A DNA stretch of 64,000 nucleotides from Culex pipiens pallens (Eukaryota; Arthropoda; Insecta; Diptera; Culicidae), in assembly GCF_016801865.2 (NCBI RefSeq), contig NC_068937.1:14565605-14629604 (forward strand), written 5' to 3'. The notes beneath the pieces are model-generated. The model saw only the letters and a program-made list of their open reading frames with translations, was not told the origin of the DNA and did not search any database. Each line of letters begins with the position of its first letter. Position 1 is the stretch's first letter. Positions 12,139 to 25,002 of the stretch are shown here, in pieces. The position numbers and the translations under genes are program-made.

Positions 12139-14109
12139 CAGGGCTGCGGAGTCGGGTCATATATCAAACGACTCCGACTCCGACTCCGACTCCAGCTTTC
12201 AACAAATGGTTGGCTCCGCCTCCGACTCCGACTCAACATATTTTTAAATGTTTCAAAAGTTAGTAAGCTATTATTAGTTAATTATTTTTAAAACTTTGAT
12301 AAATATGATTATTTGAATACTCTCTAAGCGTCATGTTTTTCTCAAGAAAAATAAGTTAAGTAAAAGTAAAGTAAAGTAAATAAACGGAAAAAAAGTTTGT
12401 ACAAGTTTTATAGGTTATGGAAACAGAAATCAAAAAATATCTTCAGTTTTAGAGGCATTTTGAGAAGAACAGTTTTGTAAGTAAATTTTGATTAATTTGC
12501 TTAACCTCAAATTTGAAAATATTTTTCTCAAAGCTAATAAATTTAAATATTAAATTGTTATTTTGAAAGAATAACTAAAAGAAACCTGGCCCTAATGATT
12601 TATTGAACATTAAAATTTAATTTGCTCACTTTAAGGCTGACATTTGTAAGAAGCACAGTGACAGGCACCTTGTTTTTAAAATGACAATTTTAAACGAAAC
12701 ATTTTTTTTTGTTTTTTTTAAGACGTACATGGACATCACGCCATGGCTGAAGGAGATTATTATTGCAAATCAATGTATCTAAAAAATTTCTTCGTGGAAA
12801 TGACGCTTAAGATGTCCTTTTCAAATATTTGTGACATGGAAAATATTTTTCCCTGGAAATTTTTAATTTATTTTAATTTTAAAATTTTATATACTTTAAA
12901 AAGGAGGCGCACGATACTTCGTGAATCTTCACCTAAAACGAAGCTTTATGAATGATCTTGCGCCTCCATCAAAATATATTAAAAAGCTTAAAATATAATA
13001 AAAAACAAATATCCACAAGTAAAATATTTTCTAGGTCACAAATATTTAATTTTTTAAGCTACATTGTTATGCAATGATTATCACCTTGCGTCATATTGGC
13101 GTGGGACATACAGTATGAGAAAATTTGTACCAGTTGATAATATTTTGATTTTGTTTTTTGTATAATATTTGAAAAGTAAATTAAAATCCTACATTTTGTT
13201 CTATAAATTTTTTTATTCGTTCATTTTTGTACTGAATTCTTTAGATTTGTTCAACGATAATTTGCAACGATATCAAAATAGTTTAACTAAAATCATTATC
13301 AACATCAACAATCAATGATTAATTCAAAATTTGTTGCAACTTCTTTTGATATTTTTTGTTAGTTTCAATTATTTTAAATGCAATATATTGATTTTCTTGT
13401 ACTTAGTGATAAACAAAATGCGCATGTTGATTTCCAAGTAAGAGATTGTTATTATCGTTGATTATTTGTTACAAAAGTTAAACTGTCATTGACTCTTTTT
13501 CGATTTGCAAAAACAGTGATAACTTTTTTTTTAAATATTTTTATGTACCTCGTACCAAGACATATGCTATCGGGCTAAAATATGACTGTGTGTGTACTTT
13601 TTTTCAGAAATAACTGGATGAAATTTGGTCAAATTTGAATTGAAAGGGCACATAAATATAGGCAAAAGGAAGCATTCAAGACTCAATTATATATGTCTGA
13701 CTACATAACCAATATTTTTTTTTTAAATTATGATACTACATACTTGGGTAAGAGGTTATCATTTAGTGATTATAGTGTAATAACACAATTAGAGCTTTTC
13801 AATCACAATAAAAAGCTTCAAAAACACAATGGCATCTGATAAATCAATTAAAAATATAAGATGTTTTGTAAATTAAGCTGTTCTATAGGAAATACTGAAC
13901 AATAAAAAAAACAAATTTTTTGTTGAATTTAAGATAACACCGGCTCCAACTCCGACTCCGGGTTATCAGAAATCCTCGGCTCCGACTCCGACTCCAGCTG
14001 TTAGAGTTTTGACGACTCCGACTCCGACTCCAGGTCCCCAAAAAGACCCGACTCCACCGACTCCGGCTCCGACTCCGGCTCCGACTCCGACTCCGACTCC
14101 ACAGCCCTG
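12139..14109. mobile_element. Non-autonomous hAT element (CAGGGCTG ends), about 1.97 kb
   Basis: Ends CAGGGCTGCGGAGTCGG and CGACTCCACAGCCCTG form inverted repeats; direct flanks CCTACATC and CTTACATC are an 8-bp duplication with one mismatch. The sister copy at 45944-45960 shows the empty site. Both subterminal regions are arrays of the hexamer GACTCC, and the interior is AT-rich without a transposase frame. Confidence 0.8.
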
Positions 14110-14865
14110 CTTACATCTATCAATAAAATTTCAACCGCAGCTGAATTTGAACCACCAGTTGCGAGAAATAAGCTTTCAAATTATTTTGATTACATCCAAT
14201 ATCTATTATTTATCAACGCAATTTCTGCAAACCATCTCCATTTTATCATGTGGCAAGACAAAGACTCATTTTTTGCCAAAATAAAACCTATTTGGCCCTA
14301 GTCGTTTGAAGACGTATGAAATGTCAGTTTTACTTAACTCCTGACTAGGTTTTAACAAAAGTTTTATAAAGGCTTTGAGGATGTTGTTAGGATTCAGTTG
14401 TAAAGCCTTGAACTCCTATGTAGGTTTTATAAATTCCTTTTGGGGTTTAACAGAGGTTTATCGGGGTTCTGGGGAGGCTGTTACGACCAAGTGGTTTTAA
14501 TGTTGGTTTTGGCTGATAGGTTTTATAGCGGTTGTGACAGCTTTGATAAAGCCTAAAATGTTACTTGGGTGTTATTACTTTTTAATTAACTTTTTTGTAT
14601 CATCCAAAACTTCTTAGCATGGTGCCCCCAACGATGCATTGCTTTTATAAACAGGAACGTGAGCGGGGGATCCCCACGTTTCTTCCTCTCATGTAGATTC
14701 AGAAAGGTGTTGTGGTATGAACATTCGTGCTCAAAACTCAATCCACTTCAACGAATCATCTTTGCGGTTAACTTTACGCAGTTGGCCTGGCCGCTTTAAC
14801 GTTTTGTGAGGCATTTTCCAGGATGCCCTCGAAAGACTGGCTGCGATAGGGTTAGATTAGACTAG

Positions 14866-16206
14866 AAAGCATTAGGGTGGTCCTTTGAAAAAGGTTTTTA
14901 TTGCATATCTTATATGTTTTACTTTAGGCAATTTTGGTGTCTTGAGGACATATTTAGAGCATAAAATACACATCTTTTGAAACGTGAACGAAGTCGCTAG
15001 GTCATTTTGGTAAAAATTTGCAGCGTTTTGAATGTTTTTAATAGGCCCTTTTCAAATGTTTGTATCTTTTCGAGGGGGTAACAAAAAAAAATGCTCCGCG
15101 GTGCATATGAAAGCTTAAAACTTCTTCAAAGGGTTTTTCTTAAACCCAAGTTAGGCCGTTGCAAATATTTTTTGAAGTTTATGTCCCTCGACTCTGACCT
15201 AAGTCGAGGGGGGGGGGATGGGGGGGCAAAAAAATAAAAAAGTATAAAAATTGAAACTACGAGCCATGGTTTCAACATTTTAATGAAGAAAGTGTTTTAA
15301 AATGCATTCTACACCAGTTCCAGTTGTTTTGCCATCTTTAGTTTCCAAAATGTCTAAGTATTCACGAATATTTTATTTTTTGCGAAAAATATTTTTTTTG
15401 CGATGCTGTACATTGGAATTTTATAAAAATTCAAAACATTTTTAAACAAGCCCAAACATGATAAATATGATTATCAATGCAGAAAAATGCATTTTAGATT
15501 GTTTTTAGTTGATTAGACTTCTATTTTCATGGAATTTTTTAAGTTTTTTGGAAAAATATTTTTTTTTGCCCCTGATTTTTCAGACCAATTTTGAAGGGGG
15601 GCGACAGAAACTTTGAAAAATATTAGCAAAGGCCTTACAGCAATTTTAAAAAAGAAAATTTACATGAATGTCGCATTGTCGGATAAATCAATATCAAAAC
15701 TGCTCTTAATGAGCTCAAATGCCGGTAAGTTTGTGATTTGTGGGCGAACGTGGGGGAACCCGTTTTTTTATGGTATCTAGGGTGATCTTAGATGATCTAG
15801 GATGGTTTATATTCATTTAATTTGATAAAATATGATTTTTTAATTTGCTTGGAATGAAAAAGAAAAAAAAATCATTTTGAACAAAATTCAAATACATAAC
15901 CTGTTTTAATAAGTGAAGTAGCAGAGGATACAATGTCTGATTAGGGTGGCTCAAATGAATTAGAAAAAAAAGATATATTATGTTTGTTAGAAAATGTATT
16001 GTACCCCTCGAAAAGATACAAACATTTGAAAAAGGCATATTAAAAACATTAAAAATGCTGAAACTTTTTACCAAAATGACCTAGCGACTTCGTTCACGTT
16101 TCAAAAGATGTGTATTTTTATGCTCTTAATATGTCCCCAAGGCACCAAAATCGCCAAAAATAACACAAAAAAGAAACCTTTTTTTATGGGCCACCCTAGT
16201 GCTTTT
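14866..16206. mobile_element. Foldback element with AAAGCATTAGGGTGG ends
   Basis: Arms 14866-15079 and 16002-16206 are inverted copies (TTTTCGAGGGGGTAA against TACCCCTCGAAAAG; AGCGACTTCGTTCACGTTTC in one arm and its complement in the other). Ends are AAAGCATTAGGGTGG and CCACCCTAGTGCTTT. It is interrupted by a MITE at 15152-15637. A fragment of the same end lies at 9984-10001. Confidence 0.7.
15152..15637. mobile_element. GTTGCAAATATTT MITE family, full-length nested copy
   Basis: Ends TAGGCCGTTGCAAATATTTT and CTTTGAAAAATATTAGCAAA followed by GGCCTTA. G-rich tracts sit just inside both ends (15209-15226 and 15596-15602). It is inserted in the foldback element, so it is younger. Confidence 0.7.
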
Positions 16207-17754
16207 CATATAAAATGCTTTAGAATTAACAGATTTAGAGATAGAGATTTGGTGCCTTCGGCAAAGTTGTTTGAAATAACTAGTACTACAATGCTGCCCA
16301 AGAATGTGTACCTTTATCTCATCTAGGAGCGAAGATAGTTTTTGAAAGTATGAGAATTTTTTGGACCACCCTAATATCGTTTTGATCAAAAGGCGAAAAA
16401 AATCATTTTAACAAATGCTTCTTGGACACCGAAGCTCGAAAATGCATCCCTGAAGCGGAAATAAATTATAAATTATCCCTGCTAAATTTGCGTTTCCAAC
16501 CACTGCGGCAGGGGAGGAAGGATGCGTGGACATACCGTATCAAACTCTCCTGACAGCCGTTCCATTTGAAAGTTGAAGAAAAACAAAATGCTTCGAATTG
16601 GCTACAAATTGGTGTGTGTGTGTGTGTTCTTGACCCAAATAAATCGACCCATTTTTTTTTCTATTTGGCCATTAGGGTGACCAACGCTGTGTTAGAGTAG
16701 TCCAAACAATGGAATTGTAAGGAAAGATAGCAAGGATTTTGAAAAATTTCGCCCCATATTTGAAAAAAGTCGCATGAAAACTTCAAATGCGGTTTTCACG
16801 GTGTTTGGATCAAAAGCCTTTGTCTGAAAATATTTTATTCGGATTTCGCGGGAAATTTCACGAATCATTATTTTAAAATGGGCGTGGGAACGGTTAAAAA
16901 AAAACTTTTTTCACAAAAACTGCGATATCTTTAAAATTTCAGCGGTGACCTGTATGTTTACATTGGTTTATAGAATCAAATAAAAAAAAAAAACAGTCCA
17001 GAAATGAAACCAAATTTTGTCTCTGCACACGTGTCGTTTCGAGGGGCGAAGAAAACTCGCGCGTGGAAATTGCCACCCAGGGACTGTTTGTTCTATTCCG
17101 AGGGGGAGCAAGGAAGCGACGAAGCTGGGTGAAAATTTAAACAGACTTTGTTGGTGCTCAAACACGAGAGTGTGTGTGTTTTGTGTACACACATATCTTC
17201 TTCCGAAAATGAGCGCCGTCAATTTAATTATTTATGAGGAGAATATCGAAACGTGAATAGCGGGGAAAAGATGGGTGGAAGCACAGACAAACAGACGTCA
17301 ATCATTGAACGAATTTAGAAACAGCAGCCTTCTAGATTCAACCAACTGTCAAAACGTGCGCAAATGAGCAGTGTTTGACAGTTGATCGTTCAAATTGACC
17401 GTTAAATTGTTGATTGATAGATTTTGAAGCGGGTTCGCGTCTGTTTGTCTGTGGTGGGAGGTTTTGTGCTCGACTTTTACCAACGCAAAACTCGAACAAA
17501 CGAGACGACGTAGACGATGAATGAGTTTCATTGGGCGAGGAAGTGCGAAGTGATTAATTTATTGAGTTTGTATATGAGATGGAAGTAATTGAAGCCGTTA
17601 AATGTCGGAGAGACAGAGAGTAACAGTAACGATGTTTGCAAAGTGCTTCAACTATAAAATCGGATTGTAAAACAAGTTCGAAGTTGAGCTGAACTCTTTT
17701 GATTGGACTTCTAGAAAATTTGTCATTTCTGCAAAAAAACTAAGATTGACTCAC
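16207..17754. other. Intronic flank of receptor B exon 2
   Basis: Contains one end of an ATTAGGGTGACC element (16671 on, also at 63779 on), a short GT run (16612-16627), and an inverted pair of the word CAGACAAACAGACG (17285-17298 and complement near 17430-17443). No further receptor exon seen. Confidence 0.4.
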
Positions 17755-17927
17755 CCGCAGCACCTTGCACAGCTTCTTGGACACGTCGAACTGGTCGCCG
17801 TACTTGACCGTCACCGGTACCGCTTCCAGCCGGTAGTTGGAGTAGGACAGCTTCTCGTTGTTGACGGCCTCGACCGCGTACTGGAAGGCGAGTGAAACGT
17901 CATCGGTGTCGCTGTCAAACAGGCCGC
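17755..17927 (-). CDS. Kainate-type glutamate receptor B: amino-terminal domain exon
   Basis: 173 nt, two bases plus 57 codons: GLFDSDTDDVSLAFQYAVEA, then VNNEKLSYSNYRLEAVPVTV and KYGDQFDVSKKLCKVLR. This is the beginning of the extracellular amino-terminal (LIVBP-like) domain. Kainate receptors read similarly here (GGIFE...LAF..AV..IN...L...YD.FEASKKxC), and the Cys near the end matches the family's first domain cysteine. Acceptor TTGCCAG|GC, donor CGG|GTGAGT. The exon is much more GC-rich than its surroundings. The next exon (expected to begin near GVAAIFGP) was not found down to position 1. Confidence 0.88.
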
Positions 17928-18863
17928 CTGGCAAAAAGAAGAATAAAAAGATAGTTTGCTTATGAAAAATTTTACAACGACCTTAAAATTGGGAACATTT
18001 TGATATTAATTTTCCTGAAAATGGCCAATTTACAATCAACAAGGCCAAACAAATATACGCTCATTTGATTCTAGTCAGGAAACTATAAAATTTAATCGAA
18101 ATTTTTGAAGCACAGCCTTCAAATTTTCATTCATAAACTAATTTGTAAAAAATACTGTATAAACAACCAAAATGTGCGTTCTACTTTTAACCCTTTCAAC
18201 CTCACTTTCATTGAAAACCCCGAAAACAACGCATCAAATTACTTTGTTTACTTCCCCAATCGGAGCCATCTTTTGGAAGATTTTGTTATTGTTTATCTTC
18301 TCTTTCCCCTCTCCCCGCCCTCCCTCCTCCTTCCAGCATCCATCAGAGCAGGACAACAAAGGAAGGCCAACATCAAGAGCCCCAGATAATGACATTGTAA
18401 ATAAAAGAACAACAAATCTCTCTGGTTCACTTCTCTTTTGCTTTTTTTTCCCCTGCCGGGAGGTTTCCGCTGCGAGTGGAACTCCCAAATTTCCATTTTA
18501 TTTTACAGTTTTGAAAAAAAAAAAATCGCTGTCATGAAAGGACCAATATTCATCATTTTTGAGCTCTTTTTGTTTGATTTTCGGTGCGATTGCTGCCGTT
18601 TTGTTGTTGTTTTGAATTGATTTTGAGCTGTCAAATTCAGAATTTACAAGGTCGATAAAGTTATCGTCGATAATATTATCGTCTAAAGATAACGATAATT
18701 CTATCGTTATCGTAATTTCGATAATTTTATTGGCGATAAGATTATCGCCGATGATAGACGATAACTCATTTCTAAAATCATTCTAAAATTCAATCATATC
18801 ATGTTATATTTTCAATGCTTTCACTAAGAATATATTTTTTGAAAATATGGTAAGTTTCAAAGG

Positions 18864-18989
18864 GGACCATCCATAAACCACGTGGAAACTTTTTTTTAAT
18901 CTCAGACCCCCCCCCCTCGTTGTATGGAGTGTGGATAATCGCTCAACCCCCCTCTCCTCTAAAGTGCCCACGTGGTTTATGGATGGTCC
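18864..18989. mobile_element. Small inverted-repeat element (GGACCATCCATAAACCACGT)
   Basis: About 126 bp, nearly palindromic: GGACCATCCATAAACCACGT at the left and ACGTGGTTTATGGATGGTCC at the right, with a C run in the middle. Half copies of the same word occur near 1738, 29788, 32018 and 53418. Confidence 0.65.
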
Positions 18990-20439
18990 TAAGTATAAAT
19001 ACTCAAAATTGTTCACAAAATACCGTATTTTTTAGAAAGTATTAAATTTTTTTTCTTGAATTGAAATATGGATATCAAACGAGGCGAAATTTTGCAAGCT
19101 TTTCACCTTATTTAAATTTTTGTTTGAAAATACAAACAAAAAATACAAATTTTCACAAAATATCGTATTTTTTTCAATCAAACGAAGCGAAATTTGTAAT
19201 GCATTTTCAAATAATTATAATTTTAGTAATTATTTTCAAAAAATATCATATTTTTTTCAAAAAATACTCAATTTTTTTAAATTTTTAATATGGGTATCAA
19301 ACGAAGCGAAATTGCGAATGCGTTTTCGCCTTAAAATTAAATTTGAGTATTTTCGGAACATAAGGTATTTTGTGAAAATTTTAGAATTTAAATAAAATCT
19401 ATGTAAAAGTGAAAAACCATACAAAATTTCACACAATACCGTATTTTTTCGAAAATACTCAAGTTTTTAAAATTTGCAATATGGATATGAAATGAAGCGA
19501 AATTTGTCATGCATTTTCTTATTATTATTATTATTTTCACAAAACACCATTTTTTTCGAAAGTGCTCAAATTTCCAAAATTTGCAATATGTGTGTCAAAC
19601 GAAGCGGAAATGCGTATGCGTTTTCACTTCATCACATTTTTTTTGTCGAAATCTAAAATTTAAGAAAAAAAATAAAATTTATGTATTTTCGAAACATACG
19701 GTATTTTGTGAAAATTTTAGAATTAAAAAAACAATTCTATAAAAAAGTTAAAAAGCATTCAAAATTTCACTTTTTCAAAGTTTCATTGAAAAATACTAAA
19801 ATTTTCACAAAATACCGTATTTTTTCGAAAATACTAAAATTTTCAAAATTTTGCAATATGGATATCAAACGAAGCGAAATTTGTCATGCATTTTCAAATT
19901 ATTATATTTATTTTCACAAAATACCATATTTTTTCGAAAGTACTTTCCAAAATTTGCAATATGGGTTTCAAACAAAGTGAAATTGTGTATGCTTTTTCAC
20001 TTATTAGAGTTTTTTTTTGTCGAAAACTAAAATTTAAGAAAAAAAATATAATTTAAGTATTTTCGAAACATACGGATTTTTGTGAAAATTTGAGACTAAA
20101 AAAAATATAAAAAAGAGAAAAAGCATACAAAATTTCACATTTTTAAATTTTTATTGAAAAATACTATAATTTTCACAAAATGCCGTATTATTTTTCGAAA
20201 ATACTCAAATTTTCAATATTTTGCAATATGAGTATCAAACGAAGCGAAATTTTGTATGCGTTTTAACATTATTAAAGTATTCTTTTCGATAACTAAAATT
20301 AAAAAAAAATGCAAATTTGAGTATTTTCGAAAATGCGGTATTTTATGAAAATTTTAGAATTGAGAAAAACTACAAAAAAGTGAAAAAGCAAACATTATTT
20401 CGCTTCGTTTAATACCCACTTTTCAAATTATGAGAATTT

Positions 20440-20810
20440 AGGCTGGTACAAATTTTATTTCAAGATTTTAAAATTGGCCCGAAACATCAGGGGGCAGCAA
20501 AAAAATTTTCAGGAAACTTCAAAATTTCAATGAAAATTTAAGTGGAATCAGCTGAAATATGTTTTAAATGCATTCCCCTGCGTTTCGAATCATGTTCAGC
20601 ATATTTTGATTGATTCAAAATTCATTTGAATTTTTGAAAATTTTCGCAAAAAAATAGTTTTGGTCAAATTTTACAATTTTTGAAAATTAATGATTGCAAA
20701 ACAACTGAACTAGTGCAAAATGCATTTTAAAACACTTTTTCCATGCAAATGTTGAAACTATGGCTTTTAATTCCAATATTTTTTTATTTGTTAAATTTTT
20801 TGTTTAAAAC
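20440..20810. mobile_element. GTTGCAAATATTT MITE family, partial copy inside the foldback
   Basis: AGGCTGGTACAAATTTTATT start, then the family landmarks GCATTCCCCTGCGTTTCGAA, ACAACTGAACTAGTG and CCATGCAAATGTTGAAACTA. The right end is missing. It sits between the inverted satellite arms. Confidence 0.6.
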
Positions 20811-23601
20811 AAAAAAAAAAATAAGACGCATAAAAAATTTCGCTTCGTTTGATACCCATATTTCAGATTTTGAAAATTTTTGTATTTTCGAAAAACACAG
20901 TTTTATGTGAAAATTTTAGAAGTTTTAAAAAAATATATAAAAAAGTAAAAAAGCATAAACAATTTTGCTTCGTTTGATACCCATATTGCAAATTTTGAAA
21001 ATTTTAGTATTTTCGAAAAATACGGTATTTTGTGAAAATATTAGTTCAAGTTAAACAAAATCAATTGTAAGAAAGTGAAAACGAATCCAAAATTTTGCTT
21101 CGTTTTATACCTATATTGCAAATATTGAAAATTTGAGTATTTTCGAAAAATTCGGTATTTTATGACATTTTTGGCTTAACCCTTTTAGGCCTGAATTTTC
21201 AAAAAAATATTTTTTTAGTTGATGATGGGAAATGATCCTGAGGATCGAAAAAAAAAAACGAAAATTATAGGCTACTTTAGAAAATTTTGATTTTTGGGTC
21301 ATAAGGCTTGAAAGGGTTAAAACAAAAAAAAATTAAATGAATACGCATACTAAATTATGATTCGTTTGATACCCATATTGCAGATTTTGAAAATTTTAGT
21401 ATTTTTGAAAATTTACGGTTTTCGGTGAAAATTTTAGAAGTTTAAAAAAAACTATAAAAAAGTGAAAAAGCATACACAATCTCGTTCGATTGATTTTTTT
21501 TTTCAAATTTTGAAAATTTGAGTATATATTTTCGAAAAAATACGGTATTTTGAGAAATTTTCTGTTTTTAATTAAGCATACCAAATTTTGCTTCGTTGAT
21601 ACCCATATTGCAAATTTTGAAAATTTCAGTATTTTCGAAAAAATACGGTATTTTGTGAACAATTTTGAGTATTTGAAACTTACTACATTTTCAAAAATGT
21701 AAGAATATATAGTGAAAACATTGAAAATATAACATGATGTAGTTAAATTTAGTCGATTTTAGAACGATTTTAAAAATGAAATAACGTTCATCATCAGCGA
21801 TAATATTATCGCCGATAGAGTTATCGTTACCTATATCGAGCCTCGATAATTTTATCGATAAACAATCTGTTAGATACTATCGAACTTTAGCACAGACACG
21901 CGCGTCATTTTGAATGTCTGGAGAAACTCACCACTTCAAAGTCAAACTCACCACAGCTCACCTTACACATTTTCAAAGAAAGTGGACAAAGAAAAAAGAC
22001 TGTAAACAAAACAGTCATCCTGTTCAACGATCGCCGTCTGTTTGTCTGTGTGTCTTCAGCGTGCGCAAATTTGACAGCGCTACACGCTTAAAGGAAAACC
22101 AAAACAAAACTTCGTTTTTTCCTCCTTCAGCGCGCTGAGGCGGGAAGAAGTGGCTTAAATTATTGCTGCCAAGCGACGGCGGAAGACAAAAGGACAAGTG
22201 GGGACATTTCAAAGCTGAAAAGAAGTTGGAGGGGGAAAAAAAAGTTTCAAAGAAACCGGCAAAGACAATGACAAGACGACGACGGCGGCGTCGTCTGGTT
22301 GCCAGAGAGCGATTGTAAAAGTTGTAAATGTAAACAAAACAACTTTTTGTTCCCCTCACAAGTGCACGTTTGAATGGAAAACATGGAAAACGAATGAATT
22401 GCTTGGCAAAGTGGCGGTGTTTTATCTTTTCTCTGTTTTTTTTAATCTTTTGTTTTTGCTGATGGTGGAATAGAAACTTAAGGGTGCTTTGGTGAGTTTT
22501 GGTCTGAACCTGTTGGAGGTCGTTTAACCTGCTTGATTAAATTCTAAGTATTGAAGAAAGAAAATAATTGAATTTTAAATTTTTAGTCAGACTTGAAAGT
22601 CGAAAAAAACGAAGTAACCCGCTTCAAACCCAAAATTGAGTAGAAGCAAATGTCATCGCGTCAAAACAGTTGCTTCGAAATGCATAATCTGTCAATAAAT
22701 CCCACAGTTCAAACGGTTTATTTGGGTGCAGCATCGCAGTTCGTAAACACTGAACTCGGATCAACTCTTTCAGCTTAGCGCAAACAAAAATAAATACAAA
22801 CTCAGCGGGATCAATCTGGTGCTGAACCAACTTGTTTTTGTTTCTCTCTCTGTGTATATTTGTCCAAGCCTGCTGTGTTAGCTGAAATTGATTCAAATGC
22901 TGCGAATTCGGTGCAATCTGTCAATTAGGGTGAGTTCGAAATCGTCGCACCATGTTTTTTTCCTCTTCCTACTTTTTATTCTGTATTTTTTTTTGTGGGT
23001 TTGGCAACAAAAAACACGACGCCGCGTCTCGCGTCATGTTGGATGGCTGGTGTGCGTGTGTATGTCACAAAAAGCATGATATTTTGGGGTATTTTAGAAA
23101 GACGCGAACGCGCCATCTGTCGCGTTGTTGTTGTCGTCGGTGTGTCTGTCTGGTGGTGAATTTTTGTGTGGGAGACATTTCGTTTGAGTAACATTTTATC
23201 ACAGACAAACAGTCGTGGATCTCGCTAAAAATCTATCAATCAAGCTTTACGGTCGATTTGAAGGAATGGAAACTCACCACAGCTCATTAACACGCGTTTG
23301 ACAGTTGTGTGAAGGACTCACGCACACAACTCTGAATTTCGTGTACTCACAACTAGATGGCACTGTTGAAAATTGTTTAATGGGGTTTTGATAAAAATGT
23401 TCAATTATTGACGTCTGATTGTCTGTTATTTTATCTAAATTGTTACAATCATTTAATCTTGTTTTGGAAAAGTAAAAAAAGTGTGTTTTTCTTAAAACAT
23501 GTTTTTTAAATCTAAAAAAATGTAACAAAAAATATTTTCTTTACGATAGTGTAAAATAACCTGGAGACTATTATTAATAATATTATGATAATAGTGATAA
23601 T

Positions 23602-24088
23602 TAGGGGTAGTGATTTTTAACGGCAAAAAAATCGGAATTTCACGAAAACATTGAAATTTCACGGTACTCGGAAAACTGTTAAAATTTACTTGAAAATGTG
23701 CATGATTTTGTTCAGAAAAGTGTCTTAAAATTTAGCTGTAGTTAAAGATAGAAAATAAAACTCTCTGACACAATTTAATTGTTTGGGAAAAACTGCATTT
23801 GATTAAGTTTTAGAAATTTTGAAGAAGTTGAATTTATGAATTTTTGATTCGGCTACAAATTTTAATTTTATTGACATTTAAGAAATTTAATTTGCTAAAA
23901 TATCTCCTAAACGAAGCATATACTGAATGTCATATTCATCAAAAGTAGAATCTCAGGTAGGTAAATTTAAGTATTTCAATTAAGTTCAGGAAAAACTTCA
24001 TTAAAAGCATTTTTTTACATTTACATTGCAAAATATTTGGTGAACTTTGTTTAGTAAACTTCATTAACACGAAAAATCACTAACCCCA
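23602..24088. mobile_element. hAT-like MITE, 487 bp, perfect 8-bp target duplication
   Basis: Ends TAGGGGTAGTGATTTTT and AAAAATCACTAACCCCA. Direct flanks GTGATAAT (23594-23601 and 24089-24096) match perfectly, as expected for hAT insertion. Interior AT-rich without a gene. Confidence 0.75.
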
Positions 24089-25002
24089 GTGATAATAATC
24101 ATTATGATTATTAATGATAAGAAATGTTAGAAATTTAAAACATTAATTCCAGGGTTTATATTTAAAAAAAATCTCTAAGCTATGTAGTTTCCTATGCCGA
24201 AAGATTTTTTTTTCATTTGTGTAATTGAGCTTAAAAAACCTATGTAATATTGAAAACGTAGCCAAATTATCAACGTTTGTTTTAACGTTATTTATCTTTT
24301 ATAGCTTAAAAAACTCAACTCTCTCAAAATATTTTTTTTTATATTCTTCAAATTTAAGATTCAACAATTTAGGTGTCAAAGTTTCTTTTTTTTCAATAAG
24401 AAAATAGATTTATTTCTCATTTACACAACATTTCTGAATTCAAATACTTAACATTTCATTAAGTTTGGCTATTACAAATTTAATATAAATTTTATGTCCT
24501 TCGGCCTTGGATTTTCATAAAATTAATTAAATACTGTAATAATATTTAAGAGAATCCAAACTGTTTACATATTTTAAAAGAATTTGGGATTTCCGACTTA
24601 CAAAGTATTTTGTAAGAAAACATGGTCATGATATTTCAAGAAGTGTGAAATTATACAAAGTTACAAAAATACTTTAAACATATTTCATATTTTACTTAAT
24701 TTGCTTCTGGTTATTTTTATAGTATTAAATTTTTTAATATTATTTTTTTAATGTTTAATTTTTTTAAATTTACCTTTTTGATATTCAATTTTTTTAATAA
24801 TAAATTATTTTTTAAATCCTGCACTGTAGTGAATTTAACTTTCTGTGGTGAGTATGGAATTGTTCAAATTGATCTTTAAAATGTTGGATTTTCAATAATA
24901 TTTAAGACAAAAGTTTTTGTAAAATTTATGATTTTTGTATTTTTTGTTAAATTCATAATTTTGATATTTTTTGTAATTTATGTATTTTTTGTCAATTTTG
25001 TC

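Larger units (their letters stand above)
10142..14569. mobile_element. Composite element (ends CCCAAGTAACATTTT) interrupted by two insertions
   Basis: Starts CCCAAGTAACATTTTT and ends AAAATGTTACTTGGG (15-bp terminal inverted repeats). A second copy at 45376-46370 shares long interior stretches (GCATCTTGATTGCTT, CAACCAATAAGCATG, GGTTTATCGGGGTTCTGGGG, GTTGTGACAGCTTTGATAAA). Compared with that copy, this one carries a palindrome (10191-11570) and a hAT element (12139-14109). Confidence 0.75.
18650..21885. mobile_element. Foldback element, 3.2 kb, with GATAA-rich ends and inverted satellite arms
   Basis: Both ends are dense in ATCGATAA/TTATCG words (18652-18768 and 21790-21865). The left arm carries about eight direct copies of a module containing ATCAAACGAAGCGAAAT (near 19076, 19180, 19292, 19485, 19594, 19862, 19966, 20232). 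The right arm carries about seven copies of the reverse complement (near 20398, 20838, 20954, 21093, 21357, 21485, 21586). Modules also share AAAATACCGTATTTTTTCGA. No coding function. Confidence 0.75.

Noticed and set aside
14009..14284. Pro/Thr-rich frame (PTPTPAPTP)
   Set aside because: Translation of the GACTCC hexamer array in a hAT terminus.
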